Shown here: positions 43,796-52,036 of the stretch, piece by piece
How positions within the stretch are numbered: position 1 is the stretch's first letter
How the letters are laid out: every line of letters begins with the position of its first letter
NCBI GenBank assembly: GCA_964344765.1
Contig: CAYFOM010000017.1
Span: 25,231-89,230 of the forward strand
Source of the DNA: JACNIZ01 sp964344765
Lineage (GTDB): Bacteria > Planctomycetota > UBA1135
Direction of reading: 5' to 3'
Length of the DNA stretch: 64,000 nucleotides
Notes under the pieces: generated by a model
What the model saw: the letters and a program-made list of their open reading frames with translations, nothing else
Told to the model about the DNA's origin: nothing
The model's database searches: none
Program-made: the position numbers and the translations under genes

Positions 43796-44173
43796 ATGAA
43801 GGTGCTCGGCATCCGATTTTGCGCGATCACGCCCGAGGCGGATCAACTCGTCGAATTTCTCGGCTTAGGCCTTGGCTTTCCCTGCATCGCCAAAAACCTA
43901 AAAGCCGACGACCCCGATTCGCCGGCCGGCGGCCTGTTTCCGGCGGGGGACAGCTGCATTGAAGTGTGGCCCGAGGGCGACGGCATGCCGCCGGGAATCA
44001 TGCTGCAAGTCGTCGTCGACGATGCCGATGAATACGCCGAATACGCGCGCAAGCAGGGGCTGCAGCCGCGCGGGCCGATGGTGGCTCACGGCGAAAAAAT
44101 TTACTCGGTGCTGGCGCCTGGCGGATTGGCGATGACTTTTCAGTCGGAATTGCCGTCTGAATCACAGGAATAG
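43796..44173 (+). CDS. VOC (glyoxalase/dioxygenase fold) protein
   Basis: A 125-residue single-module VOC protein (KVLGIRFCAITPEADQLVEF at the start, PGIMLQVVVDDADEYAEYAR and KIYSVLAPGGLAMTF near the end). Two paired beta-alpha-beta-beta-beta units are visible. A glyoxalase-type metal triad is not obvious, so it may bind a ligand without catalysis. The frame continues far upstream, but that part is the complement of the FG-GAP gene. The last 34 bases overlap the 3' end of the convergent PAS gene, an unusually long overlap for this window. Confidence 0.75.
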   Translation: MKVLGIRFCAITPEADQLVEFLGLGLGFPCIAKNLKADDPDSPAGGLFPAGDSCIEVWPEGDGMPPGIMLQVVVDDADEYAEYARKQGLQPRGPMVAHGEKIYSVLAPGGLAMTFQSELPSESQE

Positions 44174-44796
44174 CGACTCCGGTTAAACCACGGTTCGTCG
44201 CGGTACAGCTCGTCCATGCACGCTGGACAGATGCTGTGAGTGAAGGTCGCATCGGAATGAGATTGAATATAGATTTCAAGTTCCTTCCAATAGCCGTCAT
44301 CGTCGCGAATCATTTTGCAGTTCGAGCAAATCGGCAACAGCCCGTGCAGTCGTTTGATTTTTGCTAGAGCTTCACGCAGCTTGAGGACGAGATCCGCTTG
44401 CTCGTCGTCGACCTGGTGCTCCAAAGTGTGGTCAAAAAGCACGCCATCTAGGCAGCACGGCTCGCCGTCGGCGTTTTTAACCATGCAGCCGCGTTCGTAA
44501 ATCCAGCGCACATCGCCATTGGCAGTCACAATGCGATATTCCAATGTATACGGGACGTCGTGCTCGACTGCTTCTTGGACTTCCCTCTCGAGCCGCCGCT
44601 GGTCTTCGGGATGAATAATGCTGGCGAAGGTGCGGACCTGGCTGTCCAGGAAGTCCGATGGCGGGTAGCCGGAGATTTCGCGAATCGCCGGGCTGATGTA
44701 CCGCATATTCCAATCGGGCCGGTAATCGCAACGATAGACCGCCCCTGGAATGTTCGAAATCAGGGAATCGAATCCCTGGCCAACGGAGAGGTTCAC
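44140..44796 (-). CDS. PAS domain protein with C-terminal zinc-knuckle
   Basis: A 218-residue soluble sensor. The N-terminal ~125 residues are a PAS/PAC domain of PAS_3 type (MRYISPAIREISGYPPSDFL, then IIHPEDQRR and ANGDVRWIYERG). After a short helical linker comes LLPICSNCKMIRDDDGYWKE followed by SICPACMDELY. This CxxC...CxxC module is often found after PAS domains in sensor kinases and regulators. No kinase or output domain is present. The start is GTG at 44796 with TAAAAT seven bases upstream on the minus strand. It may signal through a partner protein. Confidence 0.82.
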   Translation of the reverse strand: MNLSVGQGFDSLISNIPGAVYRCDYRPDWNMRYISPAIREISGYPPSDFLDSQVRTFASIIHPEDQRRLEREVQEAVEHDVPYTLEYRIVTANGDVRWIYERGCMVKNADGEPCCLDGVLFDHTLEHQVDDEQADLVLKLREALAKIKRLHGLLPICSNCKMIRDDDGYWKELEIYIQSHSDATFTHSICPACMDELYRDEPWFNRSRYSCDSDGNSD

Positions 44797-44885
44797 GTTC
44801 TCTATTTTACTCGATCTGCGTGATTTGGGGTCAAACAGCGCATCCTCAAAACAAAGCTTGCGGGGACGCTAGAATCCACGCCGCT
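44797..44885. promoter_or_regulatory. Divergent pair of leaderless-type promoters
   Basis: Between the PAS gene and the cation transporter. Minus strand: TAAAAT (44809-44804), seven bases before GTG 44796. Plus strand: TAGAAT (44870-44875), ten bases before ATG 44886. Neither gene has a recognisable ribosome binding sequence. Confidence 0.5.
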
Positions 44886-45833
44886 ATGGCTTCAGGTTCC
44901 AAAAAGGTCATCCTTGCCGCGCTGATCGGCAACTCGTTGATTTCGGTCACCAAGTTCATCGCTGCCGGCATTACTGGTTCGGCGGCGATGATGTCCGAGG
45001 GTATTCACTCGTTGGTGGACACCGGCAATCAGGGCTTGCTGCTTTATGGTTTGAAGCGCGCCAAGCGCCCGGCGGACGAACGCTTTCCGTTTGGGCATGG
45101 CAAGGAGATTTACTTTTGGAGTTTTGTCGTCGCCATTTTGATTTTTGCGGTTGGTGCCGGCATCTCGATTTATGAAGGCATCCACCACGTGCTGCATCCG
45201 GTCGAAGCGGGTGACCCGACGATCAACTACATCGTGCTCGGCTTGGCGCTGATTTTTGAAGGCTGGGCTTGGTGGATGGCGCTGAAGGAGTTTCAGCAGA
45301 TCAAAGGCAAGAGCGGTTACTTCGAAGCCGTGCGCGAAGGCAAAGACCCGACGGTTTTTGTGGTGCTGTTCGAAGACTCGGCAGCAATGCTGGGTTTGAT
45401 CGTTGCCGGTTTGGGAGTTTGGTTGACTCAAGTCACCGGCAACCCGGTGTTTGATGGAATGGCATCGATTGCCATTGGTTTGATCCTTGGCGGAACTGCG
45501 GTGTGGCTGGCATATGAAACCAAGTCGTTGCTAATTGGCGAAGCCGCTTCGCCCGAAATGGTCAAAGAAATCAGCGGCATGTCGGCGCAGCTGGACACCG
45601 TTGAAAATGTCAACGAGGTGCTGACCCTGCACATGGGTCCAGAGTTCATCCTGGTGAACATCAGCCTCGACTTCGCCGACGGCTCGACTGCTGCCGAAGT
45701 TGAGCAAGCAATTGAAACATTGGATCAAGGCATTCGCGATCGCTATCCGTTAGTGCGCCGAATTTTCGTCGAGGCGGAATCGCGTGAGCATGCGGGTGAG
45801 GCTCGCAACACCGAGCCGGAAGTTGGGGCGTAA
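44886..45833 (+). CDS. Cation diffusion facilitator transporter, divergent subtype
   Basis: A 315-residue CDF-type metal transporter. Helix 2 keeps H-x3-D (SEGIHSLVDTGNQ) and FPFGHGKEIYFW follows it. In helix 5 the usual H-x3-D is replaced by FEDSAAMLG, so the transport site differs from that of the 17932-18804 protein. The C-terminal domain includes LTLHMGPEFILVNISLDFAD. A long loop between helices 4 and 5 (KGKSGYFEAVREGKDPTVF) is like the SLC30A9-related bacterial subgroup. Cargo is unknown. Start ATG 44886 is chosen over an upstream ATG at 44820 because the domain begins right after it. Confidence 0.85.
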   Translation: MASGSKKVILAALIGNSLISVTKFIAAGITGSAAMMSEGIHSLVDTGNQGLLLYGLKRAKRPADERFPFGHGKEIYFWSFVVAILIFAVGAGISIYEGIHHVLHPVEAGDPTINYIVLGLALIFEGWAWWMALKEFQQIKGKSGYFEAVREGKDPTVFVVLFEDSAAMLGLIVAGLGVWLTQVTGNPVFDGMASIAIGLILGGTAVWLAYETKSLLIGEAASPEMVKEISGMSAQLDTVENVNEVLTLHMGPEFILVNISLDFADGSTAAEVEQAIETLDQGIRDRYPLVRRIFVEAESREHAGEARNTEPEVGA

Positions 45834-45961
45834 TATTTGCTCCACGCCATATTTTGAATGAAAACTTGGCGACTGTGCTCGGGGAAAATCGTCGTCTTCA
45901 TAAATCGAACTCTTAGACTGCCAAGGTCGGCAGTTCGGCTCGATTGTGAAGGTCCCCCTTG
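45834..45961. promoter_or_regulatory. Intergenic leader of the MORN-repeat gene
   Basis: A region of 128 bases with locally low GC. A six-pair hairpin (ACTGCC at 45917-45922 with GGCAGT at 45929-45934) lies about 28 bases before the ATG at 45962. No clear -10/-35 pair can be named. Confidence 0.3.
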
Positions 45962-48550
45962 ATGCTAAGCACTCTCATCACCACTTGCTTATTGTTGTTC
46001 CAAAGCCAAGATCCCCAATGGGTCAAAGAAACTTGGGAGGACGGCACACCACGCCTTGAATATGAAGTGGTCGAAATCCCTGGAAAGGGAATGGTTAGGG
46101 ATGGGGAATTTAAGCGTTGGGCTCGTGAGGGATTCTTAGAAGAAAAGGGCAAGTTTCGCCATGGTGAGAGAGCGGGGCGTTGGAATACTTATTACCCCGA
46201 TGGAAAAGTCAAGTCCACCGGTAAATACCGCGACGACCGAATGGATGGCACTTGGCAGTTCTACTTTGCCGGGAAGAAACCAATGTCCAAGGGTGAGATG
46301 GTTGATGGCCGACGCCAAGGACGATGGGAATACTGGAAGGAAGACGGATCTGAAGATGTAGTTAGGACCGGTGATTACGGATACCACTGGCATACTTATG
46401 ACAACGGAGCAGCCAGAGCAGAAGGCGCAACTCTAGACGGCCACGTTCATGGAGAATGGCACTATTGGTGGCCGGGCGGAAATTTGCAGGCACAAGGGGA
46501 ATACGTGCGGGGGAAAAAGGATGGACCTTGGCGGTTTTGGCACTGGGACGGCAGCGAAGACCGGTCGATGATTGGCGGGGAATATAAAGAGGGAAACAGG
46601 ACTGGAACTCTCTCTGAAAGTGCGCTCCCCATGGCGACTGTGCGGGCGGCATCTGCAAAGAGAAATGATTTATTCGCTGGAGTTACCCCGTCTCCAGAGG
46701 TAATGTCACTGTTTCGGAAAGTGACCGGTTCGGATCGAAAGGCAAGCCAGAAAGCCTTCAACGAACTCGTTCAATTGGGCCGTGATGCCATTCCAACACT
46801 CTTGCAGGTTTTGAACGACTCAACGCTAGAAACCAAAGAGGGGAATTTCGACGGACGCATTGCTCATAACGCGATGGCCAATATTTATGGGGGCGTGGTC
46901 CAGCGATGGTTAATGGATGACTTGACGGAAGCAGGAGTGAAAGAAAATCAATTAGCAGTAAAGCGTTGGATCAGTCTTTGGGAACTTGTTAAGGATGACG
47001 AATTTTTTTGGCAGGTTGACCTTCCCCGCCGCGGGCGAGTGAGCCAAGCATTTTTGCTCGATCCACCATTGGTGCTGGCATCCAGTCGCAAGCCTCCAGC
47101 CATCTATGCGTCTAGATTTGAAAACCATAAGCGCGTAAAGGGATTTAAATCGATTCAGGCAGGGTTGGGCTGGTTGCGTGAGAATCAAGGGGAAGATGGC
47201 GGATGGGGGAGTTCTTCCTATGTAAAGCGTGAGGCGGAAGACCGCATTCCGGATTTGAATGACACGGGTAAAGAGTATTACGACGTAGGGGTGACTAGCT
47301 TGGCTTTGCTGGCATTTCTTGCGGAGGGAAATACGATGGCAACTGGACCGGATCGGCAGGCGGTTGTGGATGGCGTGCTGTGGCTGATACGCAATCAAAG
47401 CCCCGATGGAATCTTTAACTATCGAATTTTGACGGCTCAAGAGTCCCATCTAGGAGAGGGGGAATGGCGTCTTTATACCTGTCATGAATGCAGCGGACAT
47501 GGGGCAAAGTTGTGCGGAGCATGCGGGTTTGGCGGTCGTGATCAAGACGGTGCCAGCTGCGGTGACTGCTCCGGGATTCTTCCCGATTGTGACCCTTGCG
47601 AAGGGCACGGAATTGTTTGGAGACCCTTAGCGTCTTCCAAGCCCGGAGGCGTTGGCAACCAATATGCACCGGTGGTTTTTGGTTCGCGAGTACGCGATTT
47701 GTTCAACCAAACTCTAGCCACACTTGCGTTGTGCGAAGCCTTGGCCACTTGGGAGGATCCGCGGTTGAGGTCGGCTGCGCAGCGTGGTGTGCAGGTCTTG
47801 CTGGATGCACAGAACCCCTATGGCGGCTGGGCAACATCTCTTCAGCCTGATGGTGACAATCGTACCGCGATCACTTCTTGGATTGGGTGCACATTGATGG
47901 CTGCGCATGTGGCGGGCATTCAAGTCCCTAAGCACGCTTTTGATGGTGCGACGGAATGGGTGAAAACTATGACAGCTTACGACTCGGGCCGAATTGGGAG
48001 CGCCTTTGGAGACCGCGGTGGACCAGGGGGATTCCCGACTCGTTTAGAGGGAACTCATGATCGATTTCCCGTTGAAAAATCAGAGGCATTAACCGCGATG
48101 GGCTTTTGGTTTAGGCTTTTGTCACATGGCCACATTTTTACGCTACGATCAGAACGGAAAAGGGAGCGTGAGCTAAAAAACAATCCAGGAAAAACACTCA
48201 AAAAGAAACGTGTCGATATTCCGGATCCTTTTGAGGATCCGCTATTCACAACCCATGCTAATTTGATTATTAGCAAACCCCCAGTCTGGGATGACGAGGG
48301 CGGGAGTATTGATTTGGTTTATTGGTACTTTGGAGGCTTAGTGATTGCGAATTGGAAAACCAAGTACCAAAAGGCTTGGCGCAAGGCCGCTGAGGTGGCC
48401 TTGATGAAAACCCAGCGTCCCAAGAAAGATGGTGTAGCACTTGCAGGATCTTGGGATCCAATCGGTGCATGGGGAAGTGTGGGCGGTAGGGTTTATTCCA
48501 CTGCTCTTGCCACTCTGACTCTTCAGTCTACTTACCAGTATGACCTTTGA
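45962..48550 (+). CDS. MORN-repeat / alpha-alpha toroid protein with DnaJ-type zinc finger
   Basis: An 862-residue exported protein. A short signal peptide (MLSTLITTCLLLFQ) is followed by MORN/YwqK-type repeats (about 20-215, for example GERAGRWNTYYPDGKVKSTG). A HEAT-like stretch lies at about 245-345. A terpenoid-cyclase/prenyltransferase-like toroid then begins at about 400 (SIQAGLGWLRENQGEDGGWG) and resumes later with VQVLLDAQNPYGGWATSLQ. Between the toroid halves, at 507-550, are four CxxCxGxG-like repeats (CHECSGHG, CGACGFGG, CGDCSGIL, CDPCEGHG), the full pattern of a DnaJ cysteine-rich domain. Codon use is visibly less GC-biased than neighbours, which may mark acquisition or low expression. 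Function unknown. Confidence 0.75.
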   Translation: MLSTLITTCLLLFQSQDPQWVKETWEDGTPRLEYEVVEIPGKGMVRDGEFKRWAREGFLEEKGKFRHGERAGRWNTYYPDGKVKSTGKYRDDRMDGTWQFYFAGKKPMSKGEMVDGRRQGRWEYWKEDGSEDVVRTGDYGYHWHTYDNGAARAEGATLDGHVHGEWHYWWPGGNLQAQGEYVRGKKDGPWRFWHWDGSEDRSMIGGEYKEGNRTGTLSESALPMATVRAASAKRNDLFAGVTPSPEVMSLFRKVTGSDRKASQKAFNELVQLGRDAIPTLLQVLNDSTLETKEGNFDGRIAHNAMANIYGGVVQRWLMDDLTEAGVKENQLAVKRWISLWELVKDDEFFWQVDLPRRGRVSQAFLLDPPLVLASSRKPPAIYASRFENHKRVKGFKSIQAGLGWLRENQGEDGGWGSSSYVKREAEDRIPDLNDTGKEYYDVGVTSLALLAFLAEGNTMATGPDRQAVVDGVLWLIRNQSPDGIFNYRILTAQESHLGEGEWRLYTCHECSGHGAKLCGACGFGGRDQDGASCGDCSGILPDCDPCEGHGIVWRPLASSKPGGVGNQYAPVVFGSRVRDLFNQTLATLALCEALATWEDPRLRSAAQRGVQVLLDAQNPYGGWATSLQPDGDNRTAITSWIGCTLMAAHVAGIQVPKHAFDGATEWVKTMTAYDSGRIGSAFGDRGGPGGFPTRLEGTHDRFPVEKSEALTAMGFWFRLLSHGHIFTLRSERKRERELKNNPGKTLKKKRVDIPDPFEDPLFTTHANLIISKPPVWDDEGGSIDLVYWYFGGLVIANWKTKYQKAWRKAAEVALMKTQRPKKDGVALAGSWDPIGAWGSVGGRVYSTALATLTLQSTYQYDL

Positions 48551-48621
48551 TCTAAGAAGGGAATTCCGGAGCAGAAAATAGAGATTGTCAAGCCCGTCGT
48601 AGCTGGCGGCGTATCCTCTAT

Positions 48622-49257
48622 GTGTTGAAAATATTCCTCCGCACCCGATGGCCTGTAGCTTTCCCAAGGATCGCCGTCGCCGTTACTGTCCCGGTTCTGC
48701 TCGCCTCCGGCTGCGCAATGCCATCCGGCGAAGCCTACCCGTGGGGGGGGAGCATGACCGTCGGCTTGACGGCGCCTGGCACCTATGACCCGGCTTTAAC
48801 GGTGCACACTTATCAAGCCACCGACCCGGACAGCTTCGGCACCTATTGGCAAGGCACGATGGATCCGGTCGAATTGCTTTACATTTTGGTTGGCGGTCAT
48901 CCGGATGAAGACGACGAGGACGACTATTACCACGATCACTCCGGCCCGGGGTTTTCCTATACCCGCCGCAACGCAACTTTGGGTTTGGGCTTCGGCGCGG
49001 CGCGGCACCTAGGCGATCATTTCATGTTTTATGGCGGCGCCGGTTGGGCGATGGCCTTTGATCACGAATACGATCGCCACCGCCATGATGAGCACGATGA
49101 CCATCATTATCACGATCACACCCATCTCCACTACGAAACCTCGGGCCTGAACCTAACCGCCGGAATTCAATGGCGATTCAGCCGTAACGCCGGTTTGGAC
49201 ATCGGCTATCAGAGCTTCTACGAAACGGTTTTCGTCGGAATTTCATTTCCGTTCTAA
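48622..49257 (+). CDS. Exported beta-barrel-like protein with His-rich loop
   Basis: A 211-residue protein. The N-terminus is basic and then hydrophobic, ending in VLLASGC (a possible lipobox, about residues 25-31). The rest looks like a small eight-strand outer membrane barrel: LGLGFGAARHLGDHFMFYGG, LNLTAGIQWRF and a final strand FVGISFPF ending in Phe. A loop at about 148-176 is extremely rich in His and Asp (for example HRHDEHDDHHYHDHTH), and an acidic loop DEDDEDDYYHDH precedes it. Both would bind divalent metals such as Zn, Ni or Cu. The start is GTG, with TATCCT four bases upstream. Confidence 0.65.
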   Translation: MLKIFLRTRWPVAFPRIAVAVTVPVLLASGCAMPSGEAYPWGGSMTVGLTAPGTYDPALTVHTYQATDPDSFGTYWQGTMDPVELLYILVGGHPDEDDEDDYYHDHSGPGFSYTRRNATLGLGFGAARHLGDHFMFYGGAGWAMAFDHEYDRHRHDEHDDHHYHDHTHLHYETSGLNLTAGIQWRFSRNAGLDIGYQSFYETVFVGISFPF

Positions 49258-49321
49258 AAATCGCGCGACACTTTGATCCGCGGTGGCGTTTTCCGGACAA
49301 AGCTTGCTTTTACAAAAACTT

Positions 49322-50812
49322 ATGCTCGAAGTCCCCGCCGCATTTCTCAGCCTATTCCTTTGCGTCAATCCCCTCCCTCAAACCGAAGAGACCGGGCAAT
49401 TGTCCTCGACCGAAGCCATGCCTGGCAGCAAGTATGGTCATGCAGTTGCCATCGATGGAGAGACGGTTTTAGTGTCCGCGATTGACCGCACCAAGTATGT
49501 AGGTCGTAGTGGGGCGGTGACGGTGTTCAACCGATACAGCACGTATTTCGGCGAAGACCTTTCCCTTCACAATTCCAATACTATTGGCAGCCAATTCGGT
49601 TATTCCCTCGCGATTGAAGACGATTTGATCGTAGTTGGCGCTCCAGTTTTTGGAGGAAAGGGCGGTGTGTTTGTTTATCGACGCACCCTTACGGGCTGGG
49701 AAAAGGAGCAACTGTTAGAGGCTTCCGATCTGGAACAGGGTGATCGGTTTGGTCATTCGGTTGACATCGATAACGGGGTCATCGTCGTGGGGGCTCCGGA
49801 AAAAGATGACTTTGGGGATTCCACCGGTGCCGCCTACACCTACATGCACAACGGGAATAGATGGGTAGAGCAAGCCAAACTCCTTTCACCTTCGCCGGCG
49901 TTTGATGAACAGTTTGGTTTTGCAGTAGCGATTTCTGAAGACTACGCCACCATCGGGGCACCTTTCGCCGACGATTACGGTGCCGAAAGCGGTGCAACTT
50001 ACACTTTCCGTCGTAACGGCTCGACTTGGTACCTTTATGCCACGGGGTACCCGGATGACCCGGTTGCAGGTGGACGTTTCGGTTATTCAGTGAGTGCCGA
50101 TTCGGTGAATGTACTTGTTGGCTCGCTGGGAGGGGATGCCGCTAACAATCAAGGTGCCGCCTATTTGTTCGATCTGGGGTCCGGACATTGGGATCAAGTC
50201 CATAAGTTCTCCGTTGCGCCCGGACTTGCGGATCAAAGCTTGGGGACAGCAGTTGAAATTCGTGGTAATCATGCATTGATTACCGCGCCTGAAACTCGTG
50301 CACAGCGTGGAGTCTACTTTGCCTTCCGGATGCTGGCCGGGCAGTGGGGAGCTCCAGAGCAATTCATCTCGTCCACGGACCAGACGGGGGCTAACTTTGG
50401 AAATTCCATTGCCAGTGATAATGGTTGGGTCGTCACTGGATCGCCGTTTCACGATGACGGCGGCTCGAATCGCGGAGCAGCTTTCTATTTCGACATGGCT
50501 AGGTTAAACCTCGTTCCCGAAGTTCCAGTTGCCGGACAAACCGTCGACCTAGAGTTTTCCGGTGGGCGGCCAAACGACTGGGCGTATTTGGCTGCAAGCG
50601 GACATGGCTTAGGCTTTACGAGGGTGCCCGGTGTGGATGTTGTTCTCGACCTCCAATTCCCCGAGCAATTGGAATCGCGTCAACTAACCGACTCCAGTGG
50701 AGCAACGATTTGGTCCAGACCCGTACCACTCTCGCTGACCGGGCGCACGATTTGGTTGCAAGGGTTTCAATTCCGTCGGACCACTCCGGTGGTTGAGGTC
50801 ACGATTCAGTAG
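49322..50812 (+). CDS. Exported FG-GAP repeat protein
   Basis: Secreted 496-residue protein. ATG 49322 gives a signal peptide (MLEVPAAFLSLFLCVNPL); the frame is open to a GTG at 49283. It has six or seven repeats of the FG-x-SV-AI-x-GDLIVVGAP type (FGYSLAIEDDLIVVGAPVFG, FGHSVDIDNGVIVVGAP, FGFAVAISEDYATIGAPFAD). The C-terminal domain begins LNLVPEVPVAGQTVDLEF and ends in IWLQGFQFR, close in pattern to the end of the 59071-60588 protein. The repeats differ from the 42029-43708 protein by having fewer calcium-type loops. Confidence 0.8.
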   Translation: MLEVPAAFLSLFLCVNPLPQTEETGQLSSTEAMPGSKYGHAVAIDGETVLVSAIDRTKYVGRSGAVTVFNRYSTYFGEDLSLHNSNTIGSQFGYSLAIEDDLIVVGAPVFGGKGGVFVYRRTLTGWEKEQLLEASDLEQGDRFGHSVDIDNGVIVVGAPEKDDFGDSTGAAYTYMHNGNRWVEQAKLLSPSPAFDEQFGFAVAISEDYATIGAPFADDYGAESGATYTFRRNGSTWYLYATGYPDDPVAGGRFGYSVSADSVNVLVGSLGGDAANNQGAAYLFDLGSGHWDQVHKFSVAPGLADQSLGTAVEIRGNHALITAPETRAQRGVYFAFRMLAGQWGAPEQFISSTDQTGANFGNSIASDNGWVVTGSPFHDDGGSNRGAAFYFDMARLNLVPEVPVAGQTVDLEFSGGRPNDWAYLAASGHGLGFTRVPGVDVVLDLQFPEQLESRQLTDSSGATIWSRPVPLSLTGRTIWLQGFQFRRTTPVVEVTIQ

Positions 50813-50827
50813 TTGTCGGTTGCAGCG

Positions 50828-51709
50828 CTACATCACGCAGCGCTTCCAACAGAACGGCGAAACCAACTGCTTCCAGTAACGTCCAACCGGGTAATTCGGC
50901 AGATAGCCGATGCCCAATTTGGCGGGTTGTTTGCGATCGGTCGGCCGGTAATAGGTGCGGAAGACGTGATCCCAAACGATCAACAGTGCGCCGTAGTTGG
51001 TGTTGGCTTCCTCGCGTTTGGTGGAGTGGTGCCAGAAGTGCACTTCGTTGGTGCTGAAGATGTAGCTGAGCAAGCCATGGCGCAACTTGATGTTGGCGTG
51101 CTGGAACGACGCGCCGATGGCTTCGAACACCGTGTGCAACATTAGCACTTCGATACCGGCGCCGGTAAGTAGCAGCAGGAATACGCCGGCGAAGTGCGCG
51201 TAGAGGAAGTTGACCGGGTGGAGGAGGAATCCATTCAGCCAGTAGATGCGCTTGGGGCTGTGGTGCGACGAGTGGAAGCGCCACAGGTACGCGTTTTCAT
51301 GGCCCAAGCGGTGCATCCAATACTTGCCGAATTCCACACCGACCGCGAAAAGCGGTAGCTGCAGCAGCAACGGCCAATCACTCGGAAACCAACCCAAGCC
51401 ATCCGGCTTACCGATCAGGCGCAAGATGGCAACAGTGGCGATGGGGGTGAGTAATCGCGTCAACGGTTGCAGCACGGCGAGGATGGTGGCCAGCGAAGTC
51501 AGGTCGGCGCCGACGTCTTTTTGATTGCGATTCCAGTCGGCGTCATGCGGCATCCAACGTTCGGCCAGAGCGATGGCGATTAACGTGAGGATCGAAATGA
51601 TCATTGCCGACGATTCGAGATTCCAACCCGATTGAATGGCAATCAACATTGCCGCTAGCCCAAGGCCGAGTACCAGCGGGAAGAAGGTGACTTGCAGAAT
51701 GCATTTCAT
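50828..51709 (-). CDS. Sterol desaturase/fatty acid hydroxylase family protein
   Basis: Di-iron membrane oxygenase of 293 residues. The histidine cluster of the family is present: HRLGH, HSSHH (in RFHSSHHSPKR), the later H at SFQHAN and VHFWHHS. About four to five membrane helices surround it. Such enzymes hydroxylate or desaturate sterols, carotenoids, fatty acids or alkylglycerols. It follows an ArsR-type regulator by eight bases in the same direction, so the pair forms a small operon. The substrate cannot be told from sequence. Confidence 0.88.
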   Translation of the reverse strand: MKCILQVTFFPLVLGLGLAAMLIAIQSGWNLESSAMIISILTLIAIALAERWMPHDADWNRNQKDVGADLTSLATILAVLQPLTRLLTPIATVAILRLIGKPDGLGWFPSDWPLLLQLPLFAVGVEFGKYWMHRLGHENAYLWRFHSSHHSPKRIYWLNGFLLHPVNFLYAHFAGVFLLLLTGAGIEVLMLHTVFEAIGASFQHANIKLRHGLLSYIFSTNEVHFWHHSTKREEANTNYGALLIVWDHVFRTYYRPTDRKQPAKLGIGYLPNYPVGRYWKQLVSPFCWKRCVM

Positions 51710-51717
51710 GATGACGT

Positions 51718-52014
51718 TTATGGCTTAGGCGTGACTTCGCAGCAGCTGGTGGCGATGAACTCCAGCAGCTCGGTGGCGCGCGCGAGGTCGGCGCGGTAGT
51801 AAATGGAACGACCTTGACGTTCACTTTGAACGAGGTCGGCGTGCAGCAGTTCCTTTAGGTGAAACGACAGCGTTTGCATCGGCACATTCATCTCATCCGC
51901 CAACTCGGTCGGCCGCGCGCCGACGTCTCCGGCCTGGACCAGCAGGCGGAAGACGTCGAGCCGGGTTTCGTTGGCCAGCGCGGCGAGTTTTTGCACGGCG
52001 ATGAATGTTTCCAT
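51718..52014 (-). CDS. ArsR family transcriptional regulator
   Basis: A 98-residue winged-helix repressor. The DNA-binding core is NETRLDVFRLLVQAG followed by ELADEMNVPMQTLSFHLKEL and QSERQGRSIYYRAD. The C-terminus has an adjacent Cys pair (ATSCCEVTP), a candidate metal, thiol or sulfide sensor. The frame is open to 52179, but ATG 52014 starts right at the domain and has TATACT six bases upstream. An inverted repeat overlaps the promoter and start codon, suggesting autorepression. It likely also controls the downstream desaturase gene. Confidence 0.88.
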   Translation of the reverse strand: METFIAVQKLAALANETRLDVFRLLVQAGDVGARPTELADEMNVPMQTLSFHLKELLHADLVQSERQGRSIYYRADLARATELLEFIATSCCEVTPKP

Positions 52015-52036
52015 ATTTCCAGTATAGTCGAAATAT
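52013..52036. promoter_or_regulatory. Inverted-repeat operator over arsR promoter
   Basis: ATATTTC (52013-52019) and GAAATAT (52030-52036) are perfect inverted arms of seven bases with a ten-base spacer. The spacer holds the minus-strand hexamer TATACT (52026-52021), the putative -10. The repeat reaches the ATG. Binding of the repressor here would block both transcription and start-site access. Confidence 0.65.
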
